Positions 35,651-45,162 are shown, counted from the stretch's first letter. The stretch: 64,000 nt of DNA from Aliivibrio sp. EL58 (GCF_900312675.1 NZ_OMPC01000001.1:851633-915632); one strand, 5' to 3'. Notes: generated by a model not told the origin, from the sequence alone. Numbers and translations: made by a program.

Positions 35651-36022
35651 ATGATAAGTGGCGTTTCTTCATATCAAAATGCAATGACATACAGTAAAGC
35701 AGGGCCTTCTACTGTAATGGCTGCTAGTCCAAGTGTGAAGGTCTCTTCAATGGGAACGGCAGTAACAGTGAGTGATAACCAAGTCAGCTTATCAAGTGAA
35801 GGGAAAGCTTTATTGTATGCGCTTCAAGATATTGAAAAAGAAAGCCAGCTAAACCGTAATTTAACCAAAGATGTCAGTGATGACGTCGAATCTTTTGCTC
35901 ATGGCGCTTTAGGAATGGATCATCCGGATAAAATCGAAGAAGAAAATGATTCCTCTTATTCTGCTGGGCAATACTTGTCAGCAGCATTAACCGTAGGTGG
36001 GGTGTTATTGGCTCTAGTTTGA
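35651..36022 (+). CDS. Hypothetical protein with hydrophobic C-terminus
   Basis: A 123-residue protein preceded by a GGACAGGGTA ribosome site. The N-terminal third is Ser/Ala/Val-rich (MTYSKAGPSTVMAASPSVKVSS), then comes VSLSSEGKALLYALQDIEKES and an acidic segment (DDVESFAHGALGMDHPDKIEEEND). It ends with a hydrophobic stretch (AGQYLSAALTVGGVLLALV) that could be a membrane helix. No family recognised. It is followed by another unknown gene 69 bp away in the same direction. Confidence 0.65.
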   Translation: MISGVSSYQNAMTYSKAGPSTVMAASPSVKVSSMGTAVTVSDNQVSLSSEGKALLYALQDIEKESQLNRNLTKDVSDDVESFAHGALGMDHPDKIEEENDSSYSAGQYLSAALTVGGVLLALV

Positions 36023-36091
36023 TAATCTATTCTCGTTATTGTGTATTCTTATCTAAACTTAGGTTATCGTTAAGAAAATACAATAATAGGT

Positions 36092-36760
36092 ATGATTATG
36101 TTGGCTCGATTAGGAATAGCAATACAGGCGTTATTAGCGATCTCAATTTTTTATTTGGGCTATACTATTTACGCGTTTACTAACTCAGTAAATACTGTAG
36201 TTGAGAAATATCCAGAATTAATGACTGAGGTGAATAAAACGGCTGATAAATTGGAAATTGATCAGTGGTTATTATTAGCTCAGCACATTGATGATCTCAC
36301 CCCTCAAATATTAACCTTAGTCAGTGAAGTGAAAGATACGGTAAAGGATGTAAATCAGACCGTTGCTTCTGTTGATAATAAAATCCCGCTTATCCTTAAT
36401 GAAGTTAAGGCTATTCGCACAGAATCGTTACCTGAAGTGTTCACAGTCATGAATGCTGTTAATAAAGAAACTGTGCCTAATACACTGGTTGAGTTGAAAC
36501 ATTATCGCGAACAGGTTTTCCCTAAAGCCTTTGTAGAAAGTAAAGGTTATCGAATAACAACAATTCCTGCTGTGATTAAAGAATCGGAGAGATTGCGTAA
36601 AGAAGTTCCTCCAATCATGGTAAAAGCCGATCAAATTATCGATAAAACGGAAGAGTTATCTCAACAAGCTACCCAAGGTGCTGTGAAAGGAGTAATAATG
36701 TCGCCGTTTAATCTATTGAGAGAAGCGGGAACGGAGATTCAATCTAAAGTTCAGAAATAA
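36092..36760 (+). CDS. Hypothetical membrane-anchored coiled-coil protein
   Basis: A 222-residue protein with one N-terminal transmembrane helix (LGIAIQALLAISIFYLGYTIYAF) and a long helical, probably periplasmic, region rich in Val/Lys/Glu heptads (LTLVSEVKDTVKDVNQTVASVDNKIPLILNEVKAI). Overall it looks like a rod-like anchored protein. No enzymatic motif. May be cotranscribed with the preceding gene. Function unknown. Confidence 0.7.
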   Translation: MIMLARLGIAIQALLAISIFYLGYTIYAFTNSVNTVVEKYPELMTEVNKTADKLEIDQWLLLAQHIDDLTPQILTLVSEVKDTVKDVNQTVASVDNKIPLILNEVKAIRTESLPEVFTVMNAVNKETVPNTLVELKHYREQVFPKAFVESKGYRITTIPAVIKESERLRKEVPPIMVKADQIIDKTEELSQQATQGAVKGVIMSPFNLLREAGTEIQSKVQK

Positions 36761-36888
36761 CCACTACTTTTATCAAATTGCTTCTAAGGTGTTCGCCATA
36801 GCATTTTAAAAAATTGAATGTTTATAGATGCCATTAAGGTGTAGGGGCAGTTTGCAATAATACTCGGCCATTCGTTATTGGTCGCTAT

Positions 36889-37098
36889 ATGAAATTGCTC
36901 GAATATAAAACAGAAAGGTCCATTATTACACTTTCTTACGAACCAGGAACTTTTCTATATAATTCGACATACCTTCATATTACCTTGTTGCTGTTAGATA
37001 ATAGTAAGAAACATAGCTCTAAAATTGGAATGGATATTCTTGATTTCATTGATTCAGTTTGGATTGAAAGGTATGAGCGTTTGATATTAGATAATTGA
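36889..37098 (+). CDS. Hypothetical small protein
   Basis: A possible 69-residue protein (MKLLEYKTERSIITLSYEPG) with no strong ribosome site and no recognised family. It lies alone in a ~490-bp gap between the coiled-coil protein and the cytochrome operon. Its existence is doubtful; the rest of the gap holds no other clear gene. Confidence 0.35.
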   Translation: MKLLEYKTERSIITLSYEPGTFLYNSTYLHITLLLLDNSKKHSSKIGMDILDFIDSVWIERYERLILDN

Positions 37099-37193
37099 CC
37101 AATCTATAACAAGGAGCTTCGCATCTTATCCTGAATAGTGAGTAAGCCACATTTAGCACTTATATTTATGATTTTATACGACCTAAATTAGGC

Positions 37194-37219
37194 AAGCTTA
37201 AAATAAATAACCTAAGCTT
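37194..37219. promoter_or_regulatory. Inverted repeat upstream of the cytochrome operon
   Basis: AAGCTTA (37194-37200) and TAAGCTT (37213-37219) form a 7-bp dyad with a 12-bp spacer, about 35 bp before the first cytochrome gene. It may be an operator or a leader hairpin. It does not match FNR (TTGAT-N4-ATCAA). Confidence 0.3.
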
Positions 37220-37251
37220 ATTATTATTGTTAAACCATAAGGGTTTTAAAT

Positions 37252-37590
37252 ATGAATAAGTGGATTGTCGTTTATTTTGCTTTTTTATTTAGTGGTTTTC
37301 TTTCTGCTGAAGAATCAAATCAGTTTGAAATTGGAAAACAAAAAGCCAAAGTATGTATGACTTGTCATGGTGCTGATGGTATTGCATTGATTGATCCCTA
37401 TCCAAACCTACGAGGCCAGCGTGCTTCTTACCTTGTGTCTGCACTAAAAGATTATAAATCCCGCGAGAGAACGAGTGGGTTAGCCATTCTAATGCAGCAA
37501 CAAGCAGATACTTTATCCAATCAAGATATGAAAGATATTGCCTACTATTACTCGATGTTAGGTTCTGAGTCTCAAGATAAAATGGAGTAA
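37252..37590 (+). CDS. Small class I cytochrome c, periplasmic
   Basis: A 112-residue exported cytochrome: signal peptide (WIVVYFAFLFSGFLSAEE), one heme site CMTCH near residue 35, and the distal methionine probably in SGLAILMQQQA. The fold resembles half of cytochrome c4 (PNLRGQRASYLVSALKDYKS). It is the first gene of the ccoN-ccoO-ccoP-like operon, 5 bp before ccoN, so it is likely an electron donor to this oxidase. Confidence 0.87.
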   Translation: MNKWIVVYFAFLFSGFLSAEESNQFEIGKQKAKVCMTCHGADGIALIDPYPNLRGQRASYLVSALKDYKSRERTSGLAILMQQQADTLSNQDMKDIAYYYSMLGSESQDKME

Positions 37591-37595
37591 AGGCG

Positions 37596-39011
37596 ATGAC
37601 AGATATCAGGGATTACGATACAAAAGTTGTACGCTATTTTATTATTGCCGCAGTTATTTGGGCCGTTATTGGCATGAGCGTTGGCGTCATACTCGCCGCC
37701 CAGCTTTATTGGCCATCACTCAATTTTGATTCACAATATTTTCAGTTTGGACGGTTGAGACCACTGCATACCTCGGGTGTTATTTTTGGTTTCGTCGTCA
37801 ATATATTAATGGGGACCTCGCTGTATATTGTTCAACGAACAAGTAAAATTGAGTTATTTAATAAAAGCCTGTCTTGGATGGTGTTCTGGGGATGGCAGTT
37901 TATTTTAATTCTCGCCTTGATAACCCTCCCATTAGGATACACAACCACCAAAGAATACGCCGAATTAGAGTGGCCAATCGATATATTAATCGCCTTAGTT
38001 TGGGTGCTTTATGCGGTCTTGTTCTTCGGTACTATTGCGAAACGAACCGTCAGCCATATCTTTGTTGCCAATTGGTTTTTCGGGGCATTTATTCTCGTTA
38101 TCGCGATGATTTTCATTATTAATAATTTGGCATTACCCGTGTCGATGTGGAAATCTTATTCTGTTTATGCAGGTGCGCAAGATGCCATTGTTCAGTGGTG
38201 GTGGGGTCACAATGCAGTAGGTTTCTTGTTAACAGCGGGCATTATTGCCATGAACTACTACTTCATTCCTAAAGTGTCAGAACGTCCTATTTATTCCTAC
38301 CGTTTATCTATCATTCATTTTTGGGGATTAGTAGGCTTTTATACATGGGCAGGAACGCATCATCTGATCTATTCCTCTGTACCAGAGTGGGTGCAAAATA
38401 TTGGTATAGTTATGTCGCTGATTTTGTGGATCCCATCATGGGCAGGCGCATTTAATAGTGCGATGACCTTACTTTCTAACAAAGCAAAACTGAAAAAAGA
38501 CTACATTATGTTGTTCTTTTTCTCGGCCATTCTTTATTACTGTCTAGCGACGTTTGAAGGGCCATTATTGGCGATTCGTTGGTTTAATATGGTTGCTCAT
38601 AATACCGAGTGGATCATTGGTCATGTGCATTCTGCTGCCTTAGGTTGGGTTGGTATGTCTGCCATTGCTGTATTTTATTACTTTATTCCTCGTTTATGGG
38701 GAAAAGAAGATCTGTGGTCACTCCGTCTATTAAAATGGCATTTCTGGTTCGCTCATATTGGGGTTGCTCTTTATGCTATTGCCCTATGGGTTGCAGGGAT
38801 TGGTGAAGGGTACATGTGGCTTACCCAGCTAGATAATGGCTCACTCGCTTACAGTTTTGTGGAAGCGATGGACTTTAAAGCGCCGTGGTTGTTTGTTCGA
38901 TTCCTTGGTGGTGTGTTCTTTGTCGTCGGTTTATTGATGATGGTCTTTAATCTGTATAAAACGGTTACCTCAAATTCGGTTCCCACGGCAGCAATGGAGG
39001 GTAAATCATGA
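37596..39011 (+). CDS. ccoN: cbb3-type cytochrome c oxidase subunit I (CcoN)
   Basis: A 471-residue, twelve-helix heme-copper oxidase subunit. Conserved histidines for heme and copper are visible in LRPLHTSGVIFGF, WWWGHNAVGFLLT, GTHHLIYS, EWIIGHVHSAALGW and WHFWFAHIGVALY. It reduces oxygen to water with high affinity, in the inner membrane. It is followed by ccoO with a 4-base overlap. No ccoQ, ccoG, ccoH, ccoI or ccoS genes are nearby, so assembly factors must come from elsewhere in the genome. Confidence 0.93.
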   Translation: MTDIRDYDTKVVRYFIIAAVIWAVIGMSVGVILAAQLYWPSLNFDSQYFQFGRLRPLHTSGVIFGFVVNILMGTSLYIVQRTSKIELFNKSLSWMVFWGWQFILILALITLPLGYTTTKEYAELEWPIDILIALVWVLYAVLFFGTIAKRTVSHIFVANWFFGAFILVIAMIFIINNLALPVSMWKSYSVYAGAQDAIVQWWWGHNAVGFLLTAGIIAMNYYFIPKVSERPIYSYRLSIIHFWGLVGFYTWAGTHHLIYSSVPEWVQNIGIVMSLILWIPSWAGAFNSAMTLLSNKAKLKKDYIMLFFFSAILYYCLATFEGPLLAIRWFNMVAHNTEWIIGHVHSAALGWVGMSAIAVFYYFIPRLWGKEDLWSLRLLKWHFWFAHIGVALYAIALWVAGIGEGYMWLTQLDNGSLAYSFVEAMDFKAPWLFVRFLGGVFFVVGLLMMVFNLYKTVTSNSVPTAAMEGKS

Positions 39012-39625
39012 TCTTAAGTAAAGACTTTACCCAATCGGTGTTCATTTTAATTCTTTCAACGGTTATTGTTGCCTCTTTTTCGTTGTTAGTTTGGGTCGTT
39101 CCTAATGTGTTTATGGCCTCGGATTTGAAGAAAATATCCTTGGCTAAACCACTGACGGCGATTGAACTTGCAGGACGAGATATTTATATCAGCGAAGGGT
39201 GTCATGTTTGTCATACTCAAATGGTGCGTCCGTTAGAAGCAGAAATACTGCGTAATGGCCGTGCCAATAAAGAAGCCGATGATATTTATGAGTTTCCAAA
39301 TTTATGGGGTTCAAAACGTACCGGTCCTGATTTGACGAACATGGGGCGTAAGTATTCAGATCAATGGCATGTGATTCATTTAATGGACCCTCGTAATGTG
39401 GTGCCAACCTCTATCATGCCAAGCTATCCATGGTTGTTTGAACAAACGCTCGATGGAGAGGCCATTTCCGACAAAATGCGAGCGTTACGTAAGCTTGGTG
39501 TACCTTATACGGATGCAGACATTGATGGAGCTCGACTTCAAGTTATTGGGAAAACTCAAGGTGAAGCGTTAATCCGTTACTTGCAGAGCTTGGGTGTTGA
39601 TACCATGCAAGATCAGGGAGAATAA
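39008..39625 (+). CDS. ccoO: cbb3-type oxidase mono-heme subunit (CcoO)
   Basis: A 205-residue membrane-anchored cytochrome c with an N-terminal helix (FILILSTVIVASFSLLVWVV), the CcoO signature REIYISEGCHVCHTQMVRPL-like segment here read as RDIYISEGCHVCHTQM, and a distal Met in PTSIMPSYPWL. It passes electrons to CcoN. Overlaps ccoN by 4 bp and is 2 bp from the next gene, so the operon is tight. Confidence 0.93.
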   Translation: MILSKDFTQSVFILILSTVIVASFSLLVWVVPNVFMASDLKKISLAKPLTAIELAGRDIYISEGCHVCHTQMVRPLEAEILRNGRANKEADDIYEFPNLWGSKRTGPDLTNMGRKYSDQWHVIHLMDPRNVVPTSIMPSYPWLFEQTLDGEAISDKMRALRKLGVPYTDADIDGARLQVIGKTQGEALIRYLQSLGVDTMQDQGE

Positions 39626-39627
39626 TT

Positions 39628-41784
39628 ATGACTGGATTTTGGAACGTATGGGTCATTAGTCTTACTGTTATCTTCTTAGCGCTAATGGTCTATGTGGTGA
39701 TTAAATATTGGCGAACCAATCACCTTGCCGATAAAGATAAAACTATTGATTCATTTGATGATATTGATGAGAACGACGGACCACCGCCACGCATTATGTT
39801 TGTGGGCTACTTTGTCGCCTTCGCTTGCTCTTTGGTTTTCCTCGTTTTATATCCGGGGCTAGGTAATTGGCAAGGACTGTTAGGGTGGCAGCAAAGTGAT
39901 GATACGGTTCAGGATCACAATAAGTCTTTGGATGAACAAATAGCTCAATTAGGTGAGGCCGATTTAACGGTACTCACTGCCGAGCCTAATATTGTGGCTT
40001 CTGGCAAAGGGCTATTTCAAACCCATTGCGCAGCTTGTCATCGTGCTAATGGGCAAGGTCAAAAGCATTTCCCTAATTTAATTGATAATGTGTGGTTATA
40101 TGGTGGCTCTGATGATGCCATTTTGCATTCGATTCAAAAGGGACGTTATGGAGCAATGGCTGGGTGGATAAATATTCTTCCTAAAGAGGATATTCAAAAC
40201 ATCTCTTATTATCTGGCTTCTTTACAGCAGCGCCCACTTAATGCCCCTTCATTAAAGATAGATCTTGGTAAAACAGCCTTTATGAAAAGTTGCATTGCGT
40301 GTCATGGGGTAGATGCAAAAGGAAACCAAGCGATTGGGGCACCAAATCTATCTGATAATGTGTGGTTGCATGGAGGAAGCATTGAAGAAATACAGCACAC
40401 CATTAATTATGGTTTGAATAACATCATGCCTGCGTTTGAAGAACAACTCAGTGATAACGATATCCTAGCGTTAGGGGCGTTTATTACCTCTCAGCGCCTA
40501 GCTTATGATGAAAAAATGGCCGCTATTCCACAAGAGGAATTAACACAAGGCGAATACCTTGCTTATGCAGGGGATTGTGTTGCTTGTCATAGTGCAGAAG
40601 GAGGAGAACCATTTGCGGGTGGGCTGCCTTTTGTTACACCATTTGGAACTGTGTATTCAACCAATATTACGCCTCATTACACAGAAGGGATTGGTGATTA
40701 CAGTTATGAAGAATTCAAAGCGGCCCTTTATGATGGTAAAGGAAAACATGGCTACCTGTACCCTGCAATGCCTTATACGTCTTATCAATATGTGACAGAA
40801 GAAGATGTAAAAATACTGTGGGATTATTTGCAATCAATACCTGCGGTTTCACGTCGTAATGATGACAATAGCATGATGTTTCCGTCAAATATTCGATTAG
40901 GGTTGTTAGGTTGGAATATCGTATTTATGGACAGGGACCCTCTTGATTTAACCAGCAACATACCAGAAGGCTCCACAAAAGAAGAGGCGGATATTTGGGC
41001 TCGTGGTAAATATTTAGTCGCGGGGCTTGGGCATTGTTCGGAGTGTCATACGCCACGTAATATTGCTCAGGCATTAGAAACGGATAAGATCTTCCAAGGT
41101 AATATTATTGATGGTTGGAATGCGCCAGATATTTCATCTCGTGAGTTATATCAAGACCGCTGGGATATTAAATCACTGACTGATTTCTTACATACAGGGC
41201 ATTCAGATAAGGGTTCTGCTTTTGGTGGTATGGCTGATGTGATTAAGAACAGCACAAGCTTTATGACGCGTGAAGATGTAGAAGCAATGGCGACGTATCT
41301 ATTGGTGGGGGATGAAAATAATACCATTCCGCCAAATACGAAGCAGTTGCAACCGACAGGATTCACAGAAGAAGCCAAACAATCTGATATGTATTCTTTA
41401 TTTGTATCAACCTGTGGCGCATGCCATGGTGAAGACGGTAAAGGGCGAGATCCTATTGCTCCGACGTTGTTAAATAACGGTATTATCATGCACCGAGACC
41501 CATACAATACCATTGCGGTGGTCATTCGAGGGTTAGAACCAAGCTACCTTAATGAAGAAAGAAATTTTATGCCAATGGTGAGCTTCCAAAATATATTAAC
41601 GGATGCACAGTTGTCTGAATTGATTTCGTTTATTCGAGATTACCTTGGAGACCGAACTGAGGTGGTGACGACAGAAGAGGTAAAAACGGTACGAGAGAAA
41701 CTTCAACAAGCAGGTTATGCTGGGAATTTCCATACTACGCCTGACATGTACGATAAACGAGATCGTAATATCAATGTCGATTAA
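39628..41784 (+). CDS. ccoP: CcoP-like subunit fused to a triheme cytochrome: five heme c sites
   Basis: A 718-residue protein, more than twice a normal CcoP. Two N-terminal transmembrane helices (WNVWVISLTVIFLALMVYVVI and VGYFVAFACSLVFLVLYPGLG) are of CcoP type. Five CxxCH sites follow: C134-H138 (CAACH), C222 (CIACH), C317 (CVACH), C470 (CSECH) and C596 (CGACH). The first two belong to the CcoP part. The last three lie in a region that looks like the triheme cytochrome subunit of membrane-bound alcohol/gluconate dehydrogenases (FAGGLPFVTPFGTVYSTNITPH, GKHGYLYPAMPYTSYQYVTEEDV). The fusion could feed electrons from a periplasmic dehydrogenase directly into the oxidase. No dehydrogenase gene is adjacent. 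Confidence 0.9.
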   Translation: MTGFWNVWVISLTVIFLALMVYVVIKYWRTNHLADKDKTIDSFDDIDENDGPPPRIMFVGYFVAFACSLVFLVLYPGLGNWQGLLGWQQSDDTVQDHNKSLDEQIAQLGEADLTVLTAEPNIVASGKGLFQTHCAACHRANGQGQKHFPNLIDNVWLYGGSDDAILHSIQKGRYGAMAGWINILPKEDIQNISYYLASLQQRPLNAPSLKIDLGKTAFMKSCIACHGVDAKGNQAIGAPNLSDNVWLHGGSIEEIQHTINYGLNNIMPAFEEQLSDNDILALGAFITSQRLAYDEKMAAIPQEELTQGEYLAYAGDCVACHSAEGGEPFAGGLPFVTPFGTVYSTNITPHYTEGIGDYSYEEFKAALYDGKGKHGYLYPAMPYTSYQYVTEEDVKILWDYLQSIPAVSRRNDDNSMMFPSNIRLGLLGWNIVFMDRDPLDLTSNIPEGSTKEEADIWARGKYLVAGLGHCSECHTPRNIAQALETDKIFQGNIIDGWNAPDISSRELYQDRWDIKSLTDFLHTGHSDKGSAFGGMADVIKNSTSFMTREDVEAMATYLLVGDENNTIPPNTKQLQPTGFTEEAKQSDMYSLFVSTCGACHGEDGKGRDPIAPTLLNNGIIMHRDPYNTIAVVIRGLEPSYLNEERNFMPMVSFQNILTDAQLSELISFIRDYLGDRTEVVTTEEVKTVREKLQQAGYAGNFHTTPDMYDKRDRNINVD

Positions 41785-41817
41785 TTCAGATTTGTGAACA
41801 TAAACGCTGATGTAATA

Positions 41818-41842
41818 AAAAGCCGATCATATGATCGGCTTT
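41818..41842. terminator. Bidirectional terminator after the oxidase operon
   Basis: GCCGATCAT/ATGATCGGC is a perfect palindrome at 41822-41839 with AAAA before and TTT after, so it can act in both directions between the oxidase operon and the convergent peptidase gene. Confidence 0.85.
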
Positions 41843-41854
41843 AGTTATATAAAT

Positions 41855-42979
41855 TTACAGCTTACCAACGGTAGCCCAGATTGCAGATAGCGTGTCTTGA
41901 CCAAAGGCGATGCTTCGCTCTGGAGACCAACCATACAGTTCATCAGCGTGGCTAATGTGATCTTTAAATGGCATTTCAACCGTATAAGATAGACATTTGA
42001 ATTGCTCACCAACCCAGTTAGAACCAACGGTTAAGTTTGCAGTACCTGGCTCATCTTTGTCGTAGCCAATCTCGTCTTGAAACTCAGGAGTAATCGTTAG
42101 TAGCGCTTGTTTAAAGGTATTCTCTAATTTAGCTATACGCTCATTGTAAGAAGGAAGGCCTTCACTGCCTGCAACGAAGTTGTATGGAATAGCCTCATCG
42201 CCGTGAATATCTAAGAACATATCAACGCCGGTTGCTAGCATACGCTCACGGACAAGGAATACTTCCGGTGATCTTTCCATTGATGGTGTTTGCCATTCAC
42301 GGTTTAAATTCACGCCAATCGCATTGGTACGTAAATGACCACGGATACTGCCATCAGGGTTCATGTTAGGGACAATATGGAAAACAGCTGTATCAAGTAG
42401 GGCACGGCCAACCGTGTCGGTTTCATCTAATAGGCGTGATAATAAGCCTTCAATGAACCATTCCGCCATTGTCTCACCCGGATGCTGACGACCAGTGATC
42501 CAGATGTTTTTCTTACCTTCGGCAGGCTCACCAATCGTTAGAATACTGATGTCATTGTTATCTAATGTCACACCAAGCGTTTCTAACTGGCAGCTGTGGT
42601 GCGTTTGTGCACCGTGAAGTAGGTCTTGGTGACGGTCGTACGAGTAAGGTGCAAAGTACGCGAAATACATTGAACGGTACTCTGGCATTACATTAAAGCT
42701 AAGTGTATCACCATCAAATTCAGCTGGAATGCGGAACCACTCTTCACGGTCATAAGAAGCAACCACATCGTAATCTTGCCAACCTTCAGGATAAGCAGAT
42801 TTAGCCAATCCTAAAATTTTAAATGAATGCTGCTGTTGAGGCTGGCTTTCTAAACGAAAGTGAAACCATTGAGAGATCTCAGTTTGGTTATCGGCAGGAA
42901 TAGTCAGCTGAATATCATTAGGCGTATTCGCTGCAACGACATGGATGTTACCACTTTCAAAATTACTGAATATTTTCAT
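41855..42979 (-). CDS. M14-family zinc carboxypeptidase (cytosolic type)
   Basis: A 374-residue protein. An N-terminal beta-sandwich (residues ~1-120) precedes the catalytic domain. Zinc ligands H166 and E169 are in GRQHPGETMAEWF, the substrate-binding segment is NPDGSIRGHLRTNAIGVNLNREW, the third zinc ligand lies in LDIHGDEAIPYNF and the catalytic Glu in YTVEMPF. This is the layout of bacterial relatives of cytosolic carboxypeptidases. No signal peptide. It lies 45 bp downstream of the aminotransferase on the same strand. Confidence 0.87.
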   Translation of the reverse strand: MKIFSNFESGNIHVVAANTPNDIQLTIPADNQTEISQWFHFRLESQPQQQHSFKILGLAKSAYPEGWQDYDVVASYDREEWFRIPAEFDGDTLSFNVMPEYRSMYFAYFAPYSYDRHQDLLHGAQTHHSCQLETLGVTLDNNDISILTIGEPAEGKKNIWITGRQHPGETMAEWFIEGLLSRLLDETDTVGRALLDTAVFHIVPNMNPDGSIRGHLRTNAIGVNLNREWQTPSMERSPEVFLVRERMLATGVDMFLDIHGDEAIPYNFVAGSEGLPSYNERIAKLENTFKQALLTITPEFQDEIGYDKDEPGTANLTVGSNWVGEQFKCLSYTVEMPFKDHISHADELYGWSPERSIAFGQDTLSAIWATVGKL

Positions 42980-43024
42980 TTATATACCACTTAAATTATA
43001 AATTTTATGATGATTAGTCTACGC

Positions 43025-44179
43025 CTAGTTTAGCGCTTCATTCAATACTTTAGTTAAACGACCTACGGCTTCAACCAACTCTTCAGTATTTGCATTAGTA
43101 AAGTTTAGACGTAGTGCTGAGGGTGCGCCTTCTGGTTTTGGATAAAATACAGGGCTTGGTACCACTGCTACACCGTTAGCAATTAATGTTTTAGCCAGAG
43201 CGAAAGTGTCGCAATCTGGTAGAGATAACCAAATGAACATGCCGCCATCAACAGGATTAAGCACACAGTTTTTAGGTAATTGCTTCTGAAGTTCCGCAAA
43301 TAGCACTTCATAGCGAGTTTTATACAGTGCTTGAATTTGTTCCATGTGCAGACCAAAATCAGCGTGTTTTAATAAACCAACCAGTAGAGCTTGCATTGGT
43401 ACGCTTGAATGTAAATCAGCGCCTTGTTTTACTTTAATCAGAGGTTCTAAATAGCCTTTCTTACCTGTTACTGCGCCAATACGTAAACCCGGAGAGGCAA
43501 TTTTTGAGAATGAACGCAGCACGATAGAATCGTCAGGGCAAAAAGTTGAAACCATTGGCAGCGCTTCGCCGGTAAAGCGTAGTTCACGATATGGCGCATC
43601 TTCAATGAAAGCGACTTTGTATTTAATGCACAATTCAGCCACTTTTTTGCGTGTTTCTAATGACCAACATACACCCGTTGGGTTGTGGAAATCAGGCACG
43701 GCATAGAACATTTTTGGTGAGTCTTGAATAAAGCATTGCTCTAGCTCTTCAAGGTTAGGACCAAAATCTGTTTGAGATACGGTTGCAATATTTGCTTGAA
43801 CCAAACCAAATACTTGCATAGCACCAAGGTAGCTCGGCGCTTCCATTACTACGGTATCATTTGGGTTAATGTAAGCTCGCGCAATAAGATCTAATCCTTG
43901 CTGAGAGCCAGTACAGATCATTGGCATATGCGTTTCTGGTAATTGGTACATTTCTGTCAGTAGTTCTAACAGAGGGCCATAACCTGCAGTCGCACCGTAT
44001 TGAAAGACTTCTGGCATATCAGACAGGCTTTCTAATGTTGGCTTCATTAAATCAATTGGGAACGTTTTCTCATCAGGTAATCCACCAGCGAGAGAGATAA
44101 CATTCTTGTCCGTTGCTGCCGCTAAGATCTCTCTGATATAAGAAGATTGGATCTGTTGCAGTGAGTGAGCTATTTCCAT
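43025..44179 (-). CDS. PLP-dependent aminotransferase (fold type I, MocR-like family, no HTH)
   Basis: A ~384-residue aminotransferase of the 2-aminoadipate/valine-pyruvate type. SLAGGLPDEKTFP is at the N-terminus, PDFHNPTGVCW is the NP loop, and the PLP lysine is in LRSFSKIASPGLRIG. The frame is open to 44236; ATG 44179 (MEIAHSLQQI) has GGGA upstream and fits related proteins, although ATGs at 44191 and 44194 are possible. Divergent from the AraC regulator at 44293, which may control it. Substrate unknown. Confidence 0.85.
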   Translation of the reverse strand: MEIAHSLQQIQSSYIREILAAATDKNVISLAGGLPDEKTFPIDLMKPTLESLSDMPEVFQYGATAGYGPLLELLTEMYQLPETHMPMICTGSQQGLDLIARAYINPNDTVVMEAPSYLGAMQVFGLVQANIATVSQTDFGPNLEELEQCFIQDSPKMFYAVPDFHNPTGVCWSLETRKKVAELCIKYKVAFIEDAPYRELRFTGEALPMVSTFCPDDSIVLRSFSKIASPGLRIGAVTGKKGYLEPLIKVKQGADLHSSVPMQALLVGLLKHADFGLHMEQIQALYKTRYEVLFAELQKQLPKNCVLNPVDGGMFIWLSLPDCDTFALAKTLIANGVAVVPSPVFYPKPEGAPSALRLNFTNANTEELVEAVGRLTKVLNEALN

Positions 44180-44292
44180 ATGTGTTCCCATCATTATCTT
44201 ATTTATTTTATCCTTTGATAGTACAAGGCGTTGCACAACTATGTTTGTCCGTTTATGCTTATAAATATGTCCATTTATGCTATTTTGAGTTT

Positions 44293-45162
44293 ATGACCCA
44301 ACAACATATATCAAGAATCAATGATGTTCTGTTTTATATACATAAAGACATCAGCAAAGAGCTTACGGCAAAAGAGCTTTCTGAGGTAGCGGCGTATTCA
44401 GAGCAGCATTTTCATCGCATCTTTAAACAAGTGGTCGGAGAGTCTATTCATCAGTATATTCGTCGAACTCGCATGGAATATGCAGCGAATCAGCTTATGT
44501 TTGATACTAAATCGACCGTTTTAGACATTGCCAATACCTGTGGGTTTAGTTCGCTCTCTTCTTTTAGTCGTGCATTTAAGTCGACTTTTGATATGTCTCC
44601 GGGGGAATGGCGCAAGCATGATTTACAGATATCAGATAAACCGTATTTGAAAGATCCTGAAATTGCAGAGGGGTATTTAAGTGTGGCTGATAGAGTGTTA
44701 CCTCAACCAAAAATCACAGAAGTTTCAGAACTGCTGGCGGCTTATGTGAGACACGATGGCTATAACCGCTCTATTCGTAATGCGTGGCTGGTATTAAAAG
44801 CGTGGGCAGATACAGAGAATCGAGATTTCTCTACTCAGTTTGGCTTACACCATTCAAATCCTGCATGGGTTGAGCTTAATAAGTGTCGTTATGTAGCGTG
44901 TATTGCGATTGATAAACCATTGAAATATCGTGGTGTGGTAAATCAAATGGTGATCCCTGGTGGGTTACATGCGGTGTTTCGGTTACATGGTGTATATGGG
45001 CAACTACTGCCACAAATCAGTACAGTATTAGAGAAATGGTTGCCGGCGTCAGGCTTTAAATTAAGATCGACACCAGCGTATGTGCGTTACCACAAAAACC
45101 ATTTTTTAAATGAAACCGAAGAATTTGAGTTGGATTTTTATCTGCCAATTAGCTTTTATTAG
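44293..45162 (+). CDS. AraC-family regulator with GyrI-like domain
   Basis: A 289-residue protein. The AraC HTH is at the N-terminus (LTAKELSEVAAYSEQHFHRIFK, then VLDIANTCGFSSLSSFSRAFKSTFDMSPGEWRK), followed by a GyrI-like small-molecule binding domain (VRHDGYNRSIRNAWLVLKAW..., LDFYLPISF). This order (HTH first) is typical of Rob/SoxS-like multidrug-type sensors. The frame is open upstream, but ATG 44293 (MTQQHISR) gives the usual start. Its last 14 bases overlap the convergent rarD-like gene. Confidence 0.88.
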   Translation: MTQQHISRINDVLFYIHKDISKELTAKELSEVAAYSEQHFHRIFKQVVGESIHQYIRRTRMEYAANQLMFDTKSTVLDIANTCGFSSLSSFSRAFKSTFDMSPGEWRKHDLQISDKPYLKDPEIAEGYLSVADRVLPQPKITEVSELLAAYVRHDGYNRSIRNAWLVLKAWADTENRDFSTQFGLHHSNPAWVELNKCRYVACIAIDKPLKYRGVVNQMVIPGGLHAVFRLHGVYGQLLPQISTVLEKWLPASGFKLRSTPAYVRYHKNHFLNETEEFELDFYLPISFY

